Of a stretch of 64,000 nt of DNA, positions 34,462 to 45,084 are shown in pieces. The DNA comes from Sipunculus nudus. Its lineage: Eukaryota; Annelida; Sipuncula; Golfingiida; Sipunculidae. The position numbers were made by a program, and so were the translations under genes. The notes beneath the pieces were generated by a model. The model searched no databases. It saw only the letters and a list, made by a program, of their open reading frames with translations, and was not told the DNA's origin. The stretch's first letter is position 1; each line of letters starts with the position of its first letter. Location: NCBI GenBank assembly GCA_026874595.1, contig CM049321.1, positions 13,969,479 to 14,033,478 on the forward strand. The letters run 5' to 3'.

Positions 34462-35498
34462 TCGGTTTAGTGGGAATTTTGGTGAATCCAGAATATCATT
34501 GACTGAAAAGAAAATCGCTCTAAGATACATCACCAGAAAGTCAGAATCGCAACTTCATTTCCATTCACTGATGAATGGACCATTCTGTGGTGCCATTCAT
34601 GAACGGACCCTGCTGATATTGAATGGACACTACTCTTGAGTGCGCATGTGGTATGCACGGTTCGGCCACCAGTGAAACACAGCTCGTTTTTTTTTCTGTT
34701 TGGGAATAGCAACTGTTTTCTATCGTTATTCTGCCGGAGAAACTAAATTGGACTTTGAATTGATTTGGCACACCCGGCACACATGGTGTACTTGTATGGG
34801 TCGTACGCGCATGCTAACGCACTGGCACACCTTTTTTTGCCAAACTCACTTGCCACAAGTTGTGCACTAAGGAGTTTAAACTTGTGCCATATTTGTTGTT
34901 CGGATTCGTGGTTTATTTGACAACTTCGACGATAACCGATAGGATTATTGCATAGTGCAAAATATTATCATTGTCCATCACCGGCAGGATTATCCCTTAG
35001 TGCGTGACATTGTTATCGTCCATTACCAGAAGGATTATCCTTAATCCATGATATGCATTACATTATCTTCGTTCACTTCAGATGGATCTGCTGTTGTGTG
35101 AAAAATCACGCCTGATTGGATTAGACTTTTTTTCATCGGATTGAATATTTCGAATGACTAGATTGAACTTAATCATTTTTTCTCCTTTGATACTATCTCT
35201 TGACAACTTTCTTCATCATATGGTAAATGTGGAATTTTCCCGTTGTTGTGAAGATAAAAAAATATTGGTGAGATATTTTTGTGATTGTCATATTTCATAA
35301 CTGTTGCATTTCTTTTAACCAATAATTGTGTATATACATCTGTCAGGCGGTCAGTATACATTCGTCGTACAGGTAGTAACACTGCTCACTTCGACTTGCA
35401 TGTCTCACAATCTATGAGTGTATCCAAATTATTTTACTTCAATATAATTTCATCTCCGATTCGAACATTAATCTTTATCTGATCTTTATTTGGTCTTT
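34462..35498. other. internal DNA of the LTR element, no intact ORF
   Basis: Between the primer site and the permuted Gypsy block. No gag or pol motif seen on either strand. Confidence 0.4.
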
Positions 35499-36155
35499 AA
35501 AATGTTGGCGTTGGCAAGTGTGTCCACAGTATCTTCTACCCGTGGTAAGGCATAAGCATCTTTCTTTGTCCGGGCGTTAAGCCTCCGGTAATCAATACAC
35601 AGCCTCATACTTCCATTTTTCTTCCTTGCACAGACGATTTTTGACGACCAGGGGCATTGGGATTCGCGAATAACTCCAGCATCTAGCATTTCGCGTAGAT
35701 GTTGCCTCACTTCCTCATACATAGCCGGAGGGATGATTCTCGTTCGTTCGTTCCTTAAAGGGATTATCATCAGTAAGACGAATCCTGTGAGTCACCGCAT
35801 CGGTGTGTCCAAGGTCCTCGCTTCCACAAGAGAATACCTCCACCTCGTTTAACATGACTGTGAGAGATCTATGCTTAAGTCACTTGTAGTTGTCTCTTCA
35901 GCTGGTGACATTGCTGTAACTGTGTGTAATTCGGCTATTTGTGATTTTGCCGGTATGGTGACATTCTTCCGTACTATATTGTGTATGGAACCATCAACCC
36001 TGGAATAAGACCCTGACGCTTTTATGTCCTTCAACTTTGGTATCACCATCAGACCGCCAGTTGAAGCTTGATTCTGGCTAGTGTCTACAAGGACGTTGGA
36101 ACAAAAGGAAGCGCGACACAGACTATGGAAGATAACATTTTCCCCTGGCTATATC
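35499..36155 (-). pseudogene. Gypsy II linker and RT N-terminus
   Basis: Reads ..GGLMVIPKLKDIKAS.. (post-protease linker), then IIPPAMYEEVRQHLREMLDA, CPWSSKIVCARKKNGSMRLC, IDYRRLNARTKKDAYALPR and VEDTVDTLANAN. Stops and frame changes lie near 35770-35850. The natural continuation is at 38306, not here. Confidence 0.85.
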
Positions 36156-36184
36156 CTTACTGGCGTTTTGGTTGTTACTGATGT

Positions 36185-36910
36185 ATGCAATACCTAGAGC
36201 CACATCTACCGGTAATCTAGGATTGTGTCCAAACACTCAGAAAAATGGCGTGAATCCTGTACTCTCATGCCGGGTGGAATTATAAGCATGTACTAGACAT
36301 GGCAAGTAAGACTTCAATAAGACTTCTGATCTTCCCTTGGGGTTCCTAACATCTGAAGCACAGTTTGTTTAAAGCGCTCAGAGAGCCCATTTCCCTGCGG
36401 GTGATAGGGATTTGTGAGGCTTTTTCTTATCCCACAGATATACAGAGTTTCCTTATTATTGCTGATTCAAAATTTCGCAGTTGGTCGCTGTGTGGTCTTA
36501 CCGGAAAGCCATAATGTACTAGAAAAATGTCGAATAGGACCCGAGCTGTGGTCTCAGCTGTCTGGTTTCTAGTAGGTACCGCCACAGCATAGCGGGTTAA
36601 ATGATCTGTGATTACCAAAATGTTACTATACCCGCCTTTTGACTCTTCTTAAGCCAGGTAATCCACACAGACCATCAGCTGTCTGGTTTGTAGTATGTAC
36701 CGCCACAGCATAGCGGGTAGAATGGTCTGTAATTACCAAAATGTTACTGTACCCGCCTTTTAACTCCTGTAAAACCAGGTAATCCACACAGACCAATTCC
36801 ATGGGGCAGGATTCAGATTCACCAGGGAACCGCATCTTTTTTGTTGTTGGTGTTTTCCGTCGTAAACAGCGTTCACAGCTCTGGATCTTACCTTTCAAAT
36901 CCTTCGTCAT
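36185..36910 (-). pseudogene. Gypsy II integrase with internal tandem duplication
   Basis: SCERCLRRKTPTTKK (zinc domain end), VCVDYLVLQ and NILVITDHSTRYAVAV (catalytic Asp region), then [19 protein letters not shown] (catalytic Glu) and VFGHNPRLPVDVALGIAY. The ITDH.TRYAVAV segment occurs twice because of a ~120-bp duplication. Confidence 0.82.
36556..36795. repeat. 120-bp tandem duplication in integrase
   Basis: CAGCTGTCTGGTTT.TAGTA.. starts at about 36556 and again at 36676. The copies differ at a handful of sites. Confidence 0.88.
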
Positions 36911-37286
36911 ACCCGGCCATTAAAACCTTGACCGCACTAGGTCGATCAACCGGTCAAAACCTAGGTGCCCGTTCTCATCAAGACCTGTGAGAGCTTGATG
37001 ACGGAGGCTCAGTAATAAACAATCTGGGTTGGCCTTATCAATGGCCTCCTCCCCCACTGAAAAGAACGAAGTAAGAGGCCTATGGCGGCTTCAGTGCTTT
37101 GGTATTGCCTCCATTGATCGGATGCCATTGTAGATGCTACAACACTATACTCCTACACGAAAGGACTAAACATGCTGTTCTTGAACTCTGTTGAGGAGCC
37201 GTCAGACTGAGACATGCAGATTGATTCCATCAAATTGACATGTTGTACCTGGTGGTTCTGTAAAATTGCTTGCTCAGATTGCTGGC

Positions 37287-38306
37287 TCACTGTAATGAAT
37301 TTTGAAATGCGAGAGAGGCCATCTGCGTCTGTGTTTTTCTTCTCTGCACGATGGTGGATGGTAAAATTAAAGATCGCCAGATCTGCGAGCCACCGATGGC
37401 ATGTTGCTTCCAGGTTAAAAGATATGTAAGCGGGTTGTTGTCAGTATACACATCGAATGTTCTGCCGTAGAGATAGTCGTGGAATTTTTCGCACACAGTT
37501 CAGTTTAGAGCGAGATACTCTAGCTTGTGGGCAGGGTAGTTTTTCTCCGATTTGTTCAATCCACGGCTTGCACATGCAATAACTCTGTCTCTGCCACCTT
37601 GCTTTCGTATAAAACAGCTCCCAACCCGTCTATACAGACATCTGTGTGGAGCGAAACTGGAAGGCTGTAGTCGGCATAGCCTAAAAGCGGAGGGTTTGTC
37701 AACAGCCGGTTGAGTGTGTTGAAAGCATCTTGGGCAGGTAGATTCCAGTCGATCAATATAGATTGAAATTTTCCTTTCTCATCGCGGCCACTCCCCTTCA
37801 GGAGATCAGTCAATGGCCTGGCTACTTTTGAGTATCCTTGGATGAACCGATGGTAGTAGCCAGTGAAACAAGATACGGCCTGAGTTCTCGAACAGATTTG
37901 GGGACGGGCCACCTGGCCAATGCTTCAACCTTTCCGGGTCGGCATGGATTCCATCAGTTGAAATGACGTGGCCAAGATATTTGACGCTGTCCCTGAAAAG
38001 AACACTTCGATCGTTTAAGCTTGAACCAATAGTGGTAGAGTCGTTGGAATACCCTGTTAAGTCGCTGGAGGTGCTCCTCTATATTGAAAGAAAATACAAG
38101 AATATCATCAAGATACACGCAACACTCTTTCGAATTTAAGTCAGATAGGCAGTGTTCCATCAGGCGTACGGCATACCATTATACTCGTAAAATCCCAATC
38201 TGTCTACGGAAAAGGCTGCTTTTTCCTTATATTTTTCGGCTAATTCTATTTTCCAATAGCCCCTGCGTAGATCAAGGCTGGAGAAAATGTTGGCGTTGGC
38301 AAGTGT
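37287..38306 (-). pseudogene. Gypsy II RT C-part and RNase H
   Basis: From TLANANIFSSLDLRRGYWKI on; CCVYLDDILVFS holds the YxDD box (about 38120), RT/RNase H hinge FTGYYHRFIQGYSKVARPL, then LHTDVCIDGLGAVLYE and FDVYTDNNPLTYLL of RNase H. Broken by several frame changes. Confidence 0.85.
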
Positions 38307-38472
38307 TCGCCAACCCCCACAAAGATACAGAGATGAGGATTTTTCTAAATTTGCTCAGACTACGTCTAACTTATCCGACAAAGTACATTTACTCATGCAA
38401 GTAAAGAAATGCTTCTCCTCAGAAATACCCACCCTGACAGCTGCGATTTTAGAGTTGGTCCGTACCAGCTGA
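38307..38472 (+). CDS. unrecognised ORF end, possibly an exon or gag piece
   Basis: Open + frame directly after the permuted element: QPPQRYRDEDFSKFAQ.. to ..EIPTLTAAILELVRTS and TGA. The composition looks protein-like rather than random, but no family is recognised and the 5' side is cut by the insertion. Could be part of the surrounding LTR element or a host exon. Confidence 0.25.
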
Positions 38473-38581
38473 TAAATGTTAAACTGAACTGTATATATAT
38501 ATTGTATTTTGTGAACGTTTGTTTATAAAAGTCCATATAAGATGATTTATTATACATAAATGTTTTCATTATGCTTGAAAC

Positions 38582-39288
38582 AAAGGAGCGTTCACACCTA
38601 TCCGTTCTTTCCTTCCGCACCCGCACCCGCTTTCGTCATCCGTCATCCGTCATCCGTCAAATTCGAGTCAGTTAAAATTACATAGGGCATTATCACCTAT
38701 CCGCTTCCGCACCCGCACCCGTCACACCGTCCGCACAAATCGGTCTGGGACCGGTTCACGACGGAAGCGGACGACGGGTACGGACGGGAATCCATATTAT
38801 GACATAATATAATAGGGAATATTTTGGAATGTCCGTGTGTCTTCCGCTTAAAAGTGTTTTTTTTTTCACTTTGAAAAGTTGGAACCTGCGTGTGAGCATT
38901 CAATACCTCACTCTCCCCCTCGGGAAAACTTTAATCATTAATTGATATAATTAAAAGAATTTTATAGGTTAAATCATGTATATGAATCCCCAAAGGAGCG
39001 GGGGCTGGGTAATTTGGAATAAAGCCTGATAAGTCAATGGATAAAAAATAAATTTACTAGTAAGCTCACGAAAAATAATATATCACATATTATATAAAGT
39101 AGTTATATATATAATAATAATAATTATATATAATTTAAACATAATGTTTGGAGGATAATTTAAGCGCCCTTGTGGAAAAGGGGGTTTCAGAATGAATCAC
39201 ATTTCTAAACCTCAATTACACGAGTTTGGTCAAATTCCAGGTTATGAGAGTTCATGGTAATACCTTATTTGTTAAAAGAGAAGATTCG

Positions 39289-39337
<49 letters not shown>

Positions 39338-39510
39338 AACATACGTTAAAGATAATAGTAATATTTAATATTAACAAAGGTGATCAGTGCGGGTGCGGAC
39401 GGAAAAAAGCGCGGATAGGTGTGAAAAGAGACAACGGATGGCGGACGACGGATAACGGAAGCTGGTGCGGGTGAGGAAGGAGAAAAACGGGTAGGTGTGA
39501 ACGCCCCTTT
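38582..39510. mobile_element. TIR element, ~930 bp
   Basis: Left AAAGGAGCGTTCACACCTAT then CCGTTC; the right end is the inverse (GGGTAGGTGTGAACGCCCCTTT). The arms go on as GC-rich CCGCACCCGCACCC / GGGTGCGGACGG blocks. A (TA)n tract at 39290-39333 lies inside. No transposase ORF. Target duplication not clear. Confidence 0.82.
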
Positions 39511-39722
39511 ATATGTCCGAATAATCATGGATAGATTTGCGATATCCAGTTTAAATGTGATACTTATCTATATCTTACATGTATGTTTGACTTACATATT
39601 TTGTTATATATATAAGATATTCTAAATATACATCTAAATGTATTTTTTTACTTACTTTTGATGAATATATTGATGTACATTAAATATTTTGTTGTGTCCG
39701 AGACGGAAAGAATTTTATAGTT

Positions 39723-39738
39723 GGGGAATGTGTTACCG

Positions 39739-39780
<42 letters not shown>
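39723..39780 (+). mobile_element. possible polypurine tract and 3' LTR stub, then (TA)n
   Basis: GGGGAATG precedes TGTTACCGTT (39731), the same ten bases that start the LTR at 34068. After that only TA repeats follow, so the rest of a 3' LTR would be lost. Confidence 0.45.
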
Positions 39781-39784
<4 letters not shown>

Positions 39785-39935
39785 ACGGGGTGAAATGAAA
39801 GCGGAACAAACTGTCTCGCTAGTAAAGCTTGTTTTTCCAGCGAAGCGGTTAGAAGGCCGGACATGTGTGCCACCGACATGGGTATGAATCCGGATCGGCC
39901 CAATATTTTCCCCTCAGCAATTTGTCATCGTAACA
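39781..39935 (+). mobile_element. short LTR-like unit with a tRNA-like core
   Basis: Begins TGTTACG and ends CGTAACA, perfect inverted termini, then AA and TGGGGGCCGGGGAAAGG, a possible primer site. Inside, AGCGAAGCGG (39839) and GGTATGAATCC (39881) resemble tRNA A and B boxes 42 bases apart. Either a short LTR or a tRNA-derived element. Confidence 0.5.
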
Positions 39936-40047
39936 AATGGGGGCCGGGGAAAGGTGGCTTGAAGTAATTTGGCAACTCCAGCCACCTAGATCACTAAAAG
40001 TGTGACTCCTTGGATAGTATCTTGTTCTGATAGCAGAATATATATAT

Positions 40048-40970
40048 TGTTACAGGTGTCCCTTTTATCGTGGTACATGTGAATGTAGGCATTCATTTTC
40101 TTGTCAAGCGGAAACCCTGTTCTCTGCTATAAATAACCGCACCTGCTGAACTCTCGCGGAGTGTAGAAACACAGCGCTCATACTAATCTGAAAATTTCTC
40201 GGCTGGTCGCGCTCTATGTTCTTAGGGCGTTTGTATTATGTATTGTTGGGTTCTTTGGAATTGTTTGTGAAATAGAAGTTTCTAGAATTTTCGGTTGAAA
40301 AGTTATAAAAAGGGGCTGTGTTTTAGAGTCGAGGAGAGAGAAATATTCCAGCGGACAAGGAAGATTGTGAGTCAGTTTTGGACCTATCCAATAAATGCAG
40401 AAGTATCAGGGATTCTACAAACTCTGTGTAGATTTTGTGGGGCCTGTCTCCAGTTTGCTATCGGGATTATTACAAGAACTTCACTTTTGGATTACGACAG
40501 GTTGATTTTGTGATTTAATTGGACTAATATTCTCTGAGGATATGTATTTGAACTGTTCATCTAGATTATACGTTTTAAAGGACTTGTTGTAGCTGTGACA
40601 GTGGTGGTTTCCAGGTACTGTACACTTTATTTATTATATTGTGTAACTGTATTGATTTACTGTTATACTGTTGTTATATTTATTAACAGATATGTATTTG
40701 AACTGTTCATCTGGATTATACGTTTTAAAGGACTTGTTGTCGCTGTGACAGTGGTGGTTTCCAGGTACTGTACACTTTATTTACTATATTGTGTAAGTGT
40801 ATTGATTTACTGTTATACTGTTGTTATATTTATTAATAACAACCACTGACCTCTTTATTTATTCCCCTAGACATTTCACGCTGCCTAGTGTTGCAGAATC
40901 TTTTTTATCTCTTTAACAAACTTTATGATCGTCACGACTACGTGATCTGTTGTTGTTAGGTTCCGTAACA
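40048..40970 (+). mobile_element. solo LTR (923 bp)
   Basis: TGTTACAGG at the start and TTCCGTAACA at the end, flanked on both sides by ATATAT. A TATAAATAA box (about 40128) and downstream poly(A)-like AATAAC lie inside. No pol follows. The last ~140 bases recur inverted at 27269-27415. Confidence 0.8.
40539..40838. repeat. 150-bp tandem duplication in the LTR
   Basis: GATATGTATTTGAACTGTTC starts at 40539 and 40689; the copies are nearly identical and hold the same AAAGGACTTGTTGT..GTGACAGTGG segment. Confidence 0.92.
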
Positions 40971-42091
40971 ATATATACTTTTCCCCCCTCTTCTACCTGC
41001 ATACTGACCACACTGTATCACTTACGCCTGCTATACCACTTACTGTACAACAAATTTTTAACCACACGCATACACATACATACATACATACATAAGTAAT
41101 ATTTTTATTCAAACGTCGTGCTTCCTAGCAAAAGAATTTTTATTCTCATTTGATTTCAATTGCCACTGCAATCTCAACATAAGGTCGGTGTGACAGACTT
41201 ATAATTATCCTTTTTGTTTTAGAAAATCATTGTTCGAAACACCGGATCCAAGGGGTGATATTGTTGGTGATTTTTAAATTTACCGTCTATACCGAACCAG
41301 GAATGTTCTTTTTCAAGCTAGAAATACACATACGAAAGGTATGAAAGGCTTTTTCTATTCATTTTCCAATTTATAAAGGAAGATCATAATTCGATAGACC
41401 GAAGTCAACTGATGATTAAGTTTGTGGATTTTAAATCGGCTGTCTATACATGACCCTTTGTATTCTTAGTTGAAGCAGGCGAACCACATGACGAAACATA
41501 CTGTCGTCAGGTATTGCCTCAAATGTTATTTAACCGAATACTAAACCGGCTATCGACAATATACCATGCTACACATGTTACAAGGTGTATCGAAGTGACC
41601 TGTCAAATCGTGTCCATATATACAGTCATGGCTAGACGATGAATCATGCCATACACATACTCTTGCTTAAATGTGATTTTACAATTCCTGATCCATTATT
41701 TCATCTTGATCACCTTAGATGGAACGTCATCTTATTCCTGAGGGTTTAATAATCGCGAATATTTCCCATTCGGAAAAATCGCGAAATTTAAAACCTCGCA
41801 AACATAACGCTACACATGAAATAATGAATCGACATATAGGTTGATTCCTGTACATAAAATGATGAATGATCCATTACTAGAAGCTACAGCAAGTTAAGCA
41901 TGTTATAAACTATCCATATATAAATATCGTGAGCTGTATGAATAAAACTGGATCAGGAGACATTCTCTAATAATGTTCAGACTGTTCAGATCATACAATA
42001 TTGAAAACAAATCCCAATATCCCGAAATGTATTTATATTACATATTCAATTGTATCCAATATATTGACCAAGCTTAAAACGACAATACCTG

Positions 42092-42142
<51 letters not shown>

Positions 42143-42586
42143 CCTATATGTATATGTATATGTATATTTCTATATATATCTCTATATATAAAGATAGATA
42201 TATATATCGTCTGAGATGCCAAAAGTCTCTTTCGGACGCCAGAGCTTGGTGTCCAAACGTCTAATCGGATACCCGATTTCCTATCTGTAAGTAATAGAGG
42301 ATCAAAGCTGGCTCCTGTATAGCAGTTAATGGTATATAATGCGGAATACCTCAAACAAACTGTCAAAAATTGTACTGACAAATGACACATTTCTGTCCCT
42401 TACCATAAGTAACCATAAAATGAAAGGTTCTGATAGATACAAGTGGAACGGATGCGCCTTGTAAATAAAAAAAACCATAGTGATAATTATTTCATCCATA
42501 ACCGACTCTTAATATAAGCCAAAGGTAGTTTGAATAAAATAATTCTCTGTTTTTCAACAGCAAATCGGAAATCTTGACTCCTGTGC
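40971..42586. other. intergenic, 3' of the NTF2-like gene
   Basis: No gene seen. A (TA)n tract at 42098-42137 with related TATG repeats after it; short CATA repeats near 41078. Confidence 0.5.
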
Positions 42587-42659
42587 CTACTGACCCATCG
42601 TCCAAATGTCAGATTTTACCAGCCATTTCCCATCTCTTTGTACAAACATCGACATGTAC
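42587..42659 (-). CDS. NTF2-like gene terminal exon
   Basis: Acceptor TTCCCCAG, then G-TAC-ATG..; codes for YMSMFVQRDGKWLVKS and DIWTMGQ before TAG. Too short to appear as an ORF on its own; identified by the phase and the family's closing GKW strand. Confidence 0.83.
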
Positions 42660-43422
42660 CTGGGGAAATACAAATAAACGACAATGACTATATCAATACA
42701 TCGAGGACACATCAGTATCAAGAAATGTGACAAAAGCGGATTTTCAGTTATGAAATCTTTGAAGTGAAGCCCCTCTCACTGTCTTTTTCTCTCACAATCT
42801 CTCTCACATAAATTAATTATTATATTATTATCATATTATATATATATATATATTATTATTATTATTATACATATATATATTTCCTGGATCTTAAATACTT
42901 ATCATTTACATTTCACTTTTGTACTTTTCTCTGTTGTAAAGAACATGAAGAACAATAATCCTTCTTGCTTAATCAAGAAGAAATTATTATTCTGAGAAAC
43001 ATTCATTTTGAGAAACATCAAATATATCTCACCTTCCACTTCCGGCCACGCTACCATCCTCTCGATATGCAGTATAATGACCACGTGCCACGGCCATGTT
43101 CACCTCTATCACGCTCTCATCATTCACGAACACGAAGCGCTTAATGCCAGACTTTGCGAAGAGGTCTTTTATACCTTAAATAAAAATAAATGCTGAATCT
43201 TACCATCACCTCTCCACAAAGTAAGGAAAATCTTTTTGCCAAGTGGTATGAATATTCATGAATCTTAATTAACTTTACCGGAATAGTGCACAATGGTTCC
43301 ATCTGGCGGCATGAGGACGCAATCCTGGGTGTAACACGACTTGGCCATTACTTCAAAATCCCCGTCGGCATAGAGCTTCATAAACAGATCGATCACTTCC
43401 TGCAACTGTTGCCTGATCTCAT
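42587..43422 (-). CDS. NTF2-like (SnoaL/DUF4440-type) protein, C-terminal three exons
   Basis: Exons 43422-43279, 43174-43033 and 42659-42587 (stop TAG) join in phase with AG/GT borders. They give EIRQQLQEVIDLFMKLYADG and DFEVMAKSCYTQDCVLMPPD, then GTIVHYSG, KDLFAKSGIKRFVFVNDESV, EDGSVAGSGR, and YMSMFVQRDGKWLVKSDIWT ending MGQ. The pattern of an N-terminal helix, DF..MA..Y..D.VLMPPDG, and a final dGKW....D.W strand is that of small NTF2-fold proteins of the SnoaL/DUF4440 type. These form dimeric ligand-binding or enzyme pockets of mixed function. At least one 5' exon lies at higher coordinates and was not found. The exact role is unknown. Confidence 0.85.
43033..43174 (-). CDS. NTF2-like gene middle exon
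   Basis: Acceptor TTTAAG, donor GGAAG|GTGAGA. Codes for (G)IKDLFAKSGIKRFVF.. to ..YREDGSVAGSGR. Confidence 0.86.
43279..43422 (-). CDS. NTF2-like gene exon (5'-most seen)
   Basis: Acceptor TTTCATCAG, donor TCCG|GTAAAG. Two leading bases, 47 codons and one trailing base. Codes for helix 1 and the DCVLMPPDG loop. The acceptor region is partly duplicated upstream (43507-43610). Confidence 0.85.
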
Positions 43423-43610
43423 CTGATGAAAAAAAGATATACGGATTTGAAAATAGAAGTGAACATACGACTCAGGATGCCTTTATATGGGTCCTTTAGG
43501 CCTATTTGAGTGATCTCATCAACTGCAAAGTAAATGATAATCAGCCGTGAAAGTAGCCGTCACCTTACGACTAAGGAGGCATTTATACTGCACTGGTATA
43601 GGCCTTCTAA
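43410..43610. repeat. ~95-bp duplication of the exon edge and intron
   Basis: TGATCTCATC.. then TACGACT.AGGA.GC.TTTATA.. occurs at 43414-43500 and again at 43511-43610, so a second AG acceptor (TTGCAG, - strand) exists upstream of the real one. The copy has an early stop. Confidence 0.6.
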
Positions 43611-43763
43611 AAGTCATGACACAAGTCATACGGGAAACTTAACGACACAACTTTACCATACTATGCATCGATCCCGCTGCCTTTCAATGTACGCGATTTT
43701 TCAGCGATGCCATAGCGTTGCGTTGGCGTAGGGACAGCGGCAGAATCGCTCTGGTCTTTTAAC

Positions 43764-43977
43764 TATGTAGCCTTTCCATAGACGCAGGTTCCTGCGGGAC
43801 ATCGCGCCCTAAACTTCTGTCTAGCTTTATTTTTGCAGGGAAACATTGCTGCAGCAAGGGAGCTCCACCGTGACGTATCGCTGAAACATCGCGCTTATAG
43901 AAACGTTGTAGCTGCGCGATTACCAGCGCGGCATGTCGCGCGTCGAAAGCGTCGCGCTTTAGGAAAGGCAGCATTAT
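43764..43977. mobile_element. small CpG-rich TIR element
   Basis: ATGTAGCCTTTCC at the left and GGAAAGGCAGCAT at the right are inverse (11 of 13). The interior is rich in TCGCGC words, unlike its surroundings. No ORF. Confidence 0.45.
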
Positions 43978-45084
43978 GCTGCTTCGATACATATAGATAA
44001 TCTGCACAAAAGAACACATGTTGACGTACAATCAAAGTGTTAGTCCCTTCCCTTTGATAACCACCCATTATCCTGACCGCGTACAAATTTGTGATCGTCC
44101 ACATAGCATGCAGGGGATTTACCAACATGCTGAGTTATATAAAAGAAAACTAACGCAAATGCTTGATGATGTTTCAAAGTACACATATATATCTGTCAAA
44201 TTATATACATATAATACTGAAAAAAATGAAACCTATCATTCTACATTTATTTGTAATGAAATCTGGTTATATTATGCTGATGTATGCTGATGGATTAGCG
44301 AGAAAAAGGTTACGTTAAGTGTTCTCCACTGTTTTGCACTAAAATATTGATTTACACCAATGACCTTCAGTAAACCTCTAACAAACCTTTCCACCAGCGC
44401 GTAACAAAACTTATACATTTAGATATATTAAGTCTGCGTGAATATTTATTAATATTAAGATTACTAGAAAGTGAATTTAGGTAATCTTTTGGGTTACATT
44501 GTTAGAAAGACGAATAGGATTTTTATATTAACCAGCCGATTGGGGGGGGGGGGGGGTCCTAAATTTAACTTAGCATCTGCAGTTCAAGCCCTCCCTGTAC
44601 CCAGATAACTGGCGGTCACCCAGCGGAAACCAGGCTCACTGTATAATATTCCGGCTGCAGTCCCGAGACCTTTTTGCTCAGCGGAAAACGGGCTTACGTT
44701 ATAAATATATGACTCCAGGCCTGTCACAGTGCCTGTGATGCGGTTCACTTTTTAATTGCAACAGATCTTCCAGTGCTGATGAAGCTACCTCTAGATGCGC
44801 TTATCGCCAGCCTTGCGCCCTGCCAGCCAGACGCCTAGAGTGTTAACGTTACAGAGGGTCATCCGTTAAAACGAGCGATGCGATAGACACCTTCATGATA
44901 CTACCTTCTCGCTTAAGCGAATACGAAATCGCCAGAGTGGTTTAAGGGTATCTGAACAAAGGTAAATCCGACTGTAATAATTTCAGTGTTTAATCTGCCT
45001 GGCTCATTTCAAGTGACGGCGCACATCTAATTTTTTTTGCGGTACATCTGGTGTATTCAGAACAGCTGGTCCAGCAAAGGGAAA
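43978..45084. other. intergenic / possible upstream part of the NTF2-like gene
   Basis: A G-run lies at about 44541-44556. I could not place the missing 5' exon of the NTF2-like gene here. Confidence 0.4.

Larger units (their letters stand above)
35499..38306 (-). mobile_element. circularly permuted Gypsy (412-like) fragment
   Basis: On the - strand the order is RT C-part, RNase H, integrase, then protease-side linker and RT N-part; the normal order has the last pieces first. The two outer ends (35499-35521 and 38284-38306) carry the same 23 bases, AAAATGTTGGCGTTGGCAAG plus TGT, which is the RT sequence (TLANANI) where the two halves would join. Integrase C-terminus and linker meet near 36155-36185. 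No LTR inside. Confidence 0.85.

Noticed and set aside
42001-42390. ORFs on both strands around (TA)n
   Set aside because: Microsatellite translation.
44925-44975. A-box-like GCCAGAGTGGTTTAAGGG suggesting a tRNA
   Set aside because: No convincing B box or acceptor pairing at the right distance.
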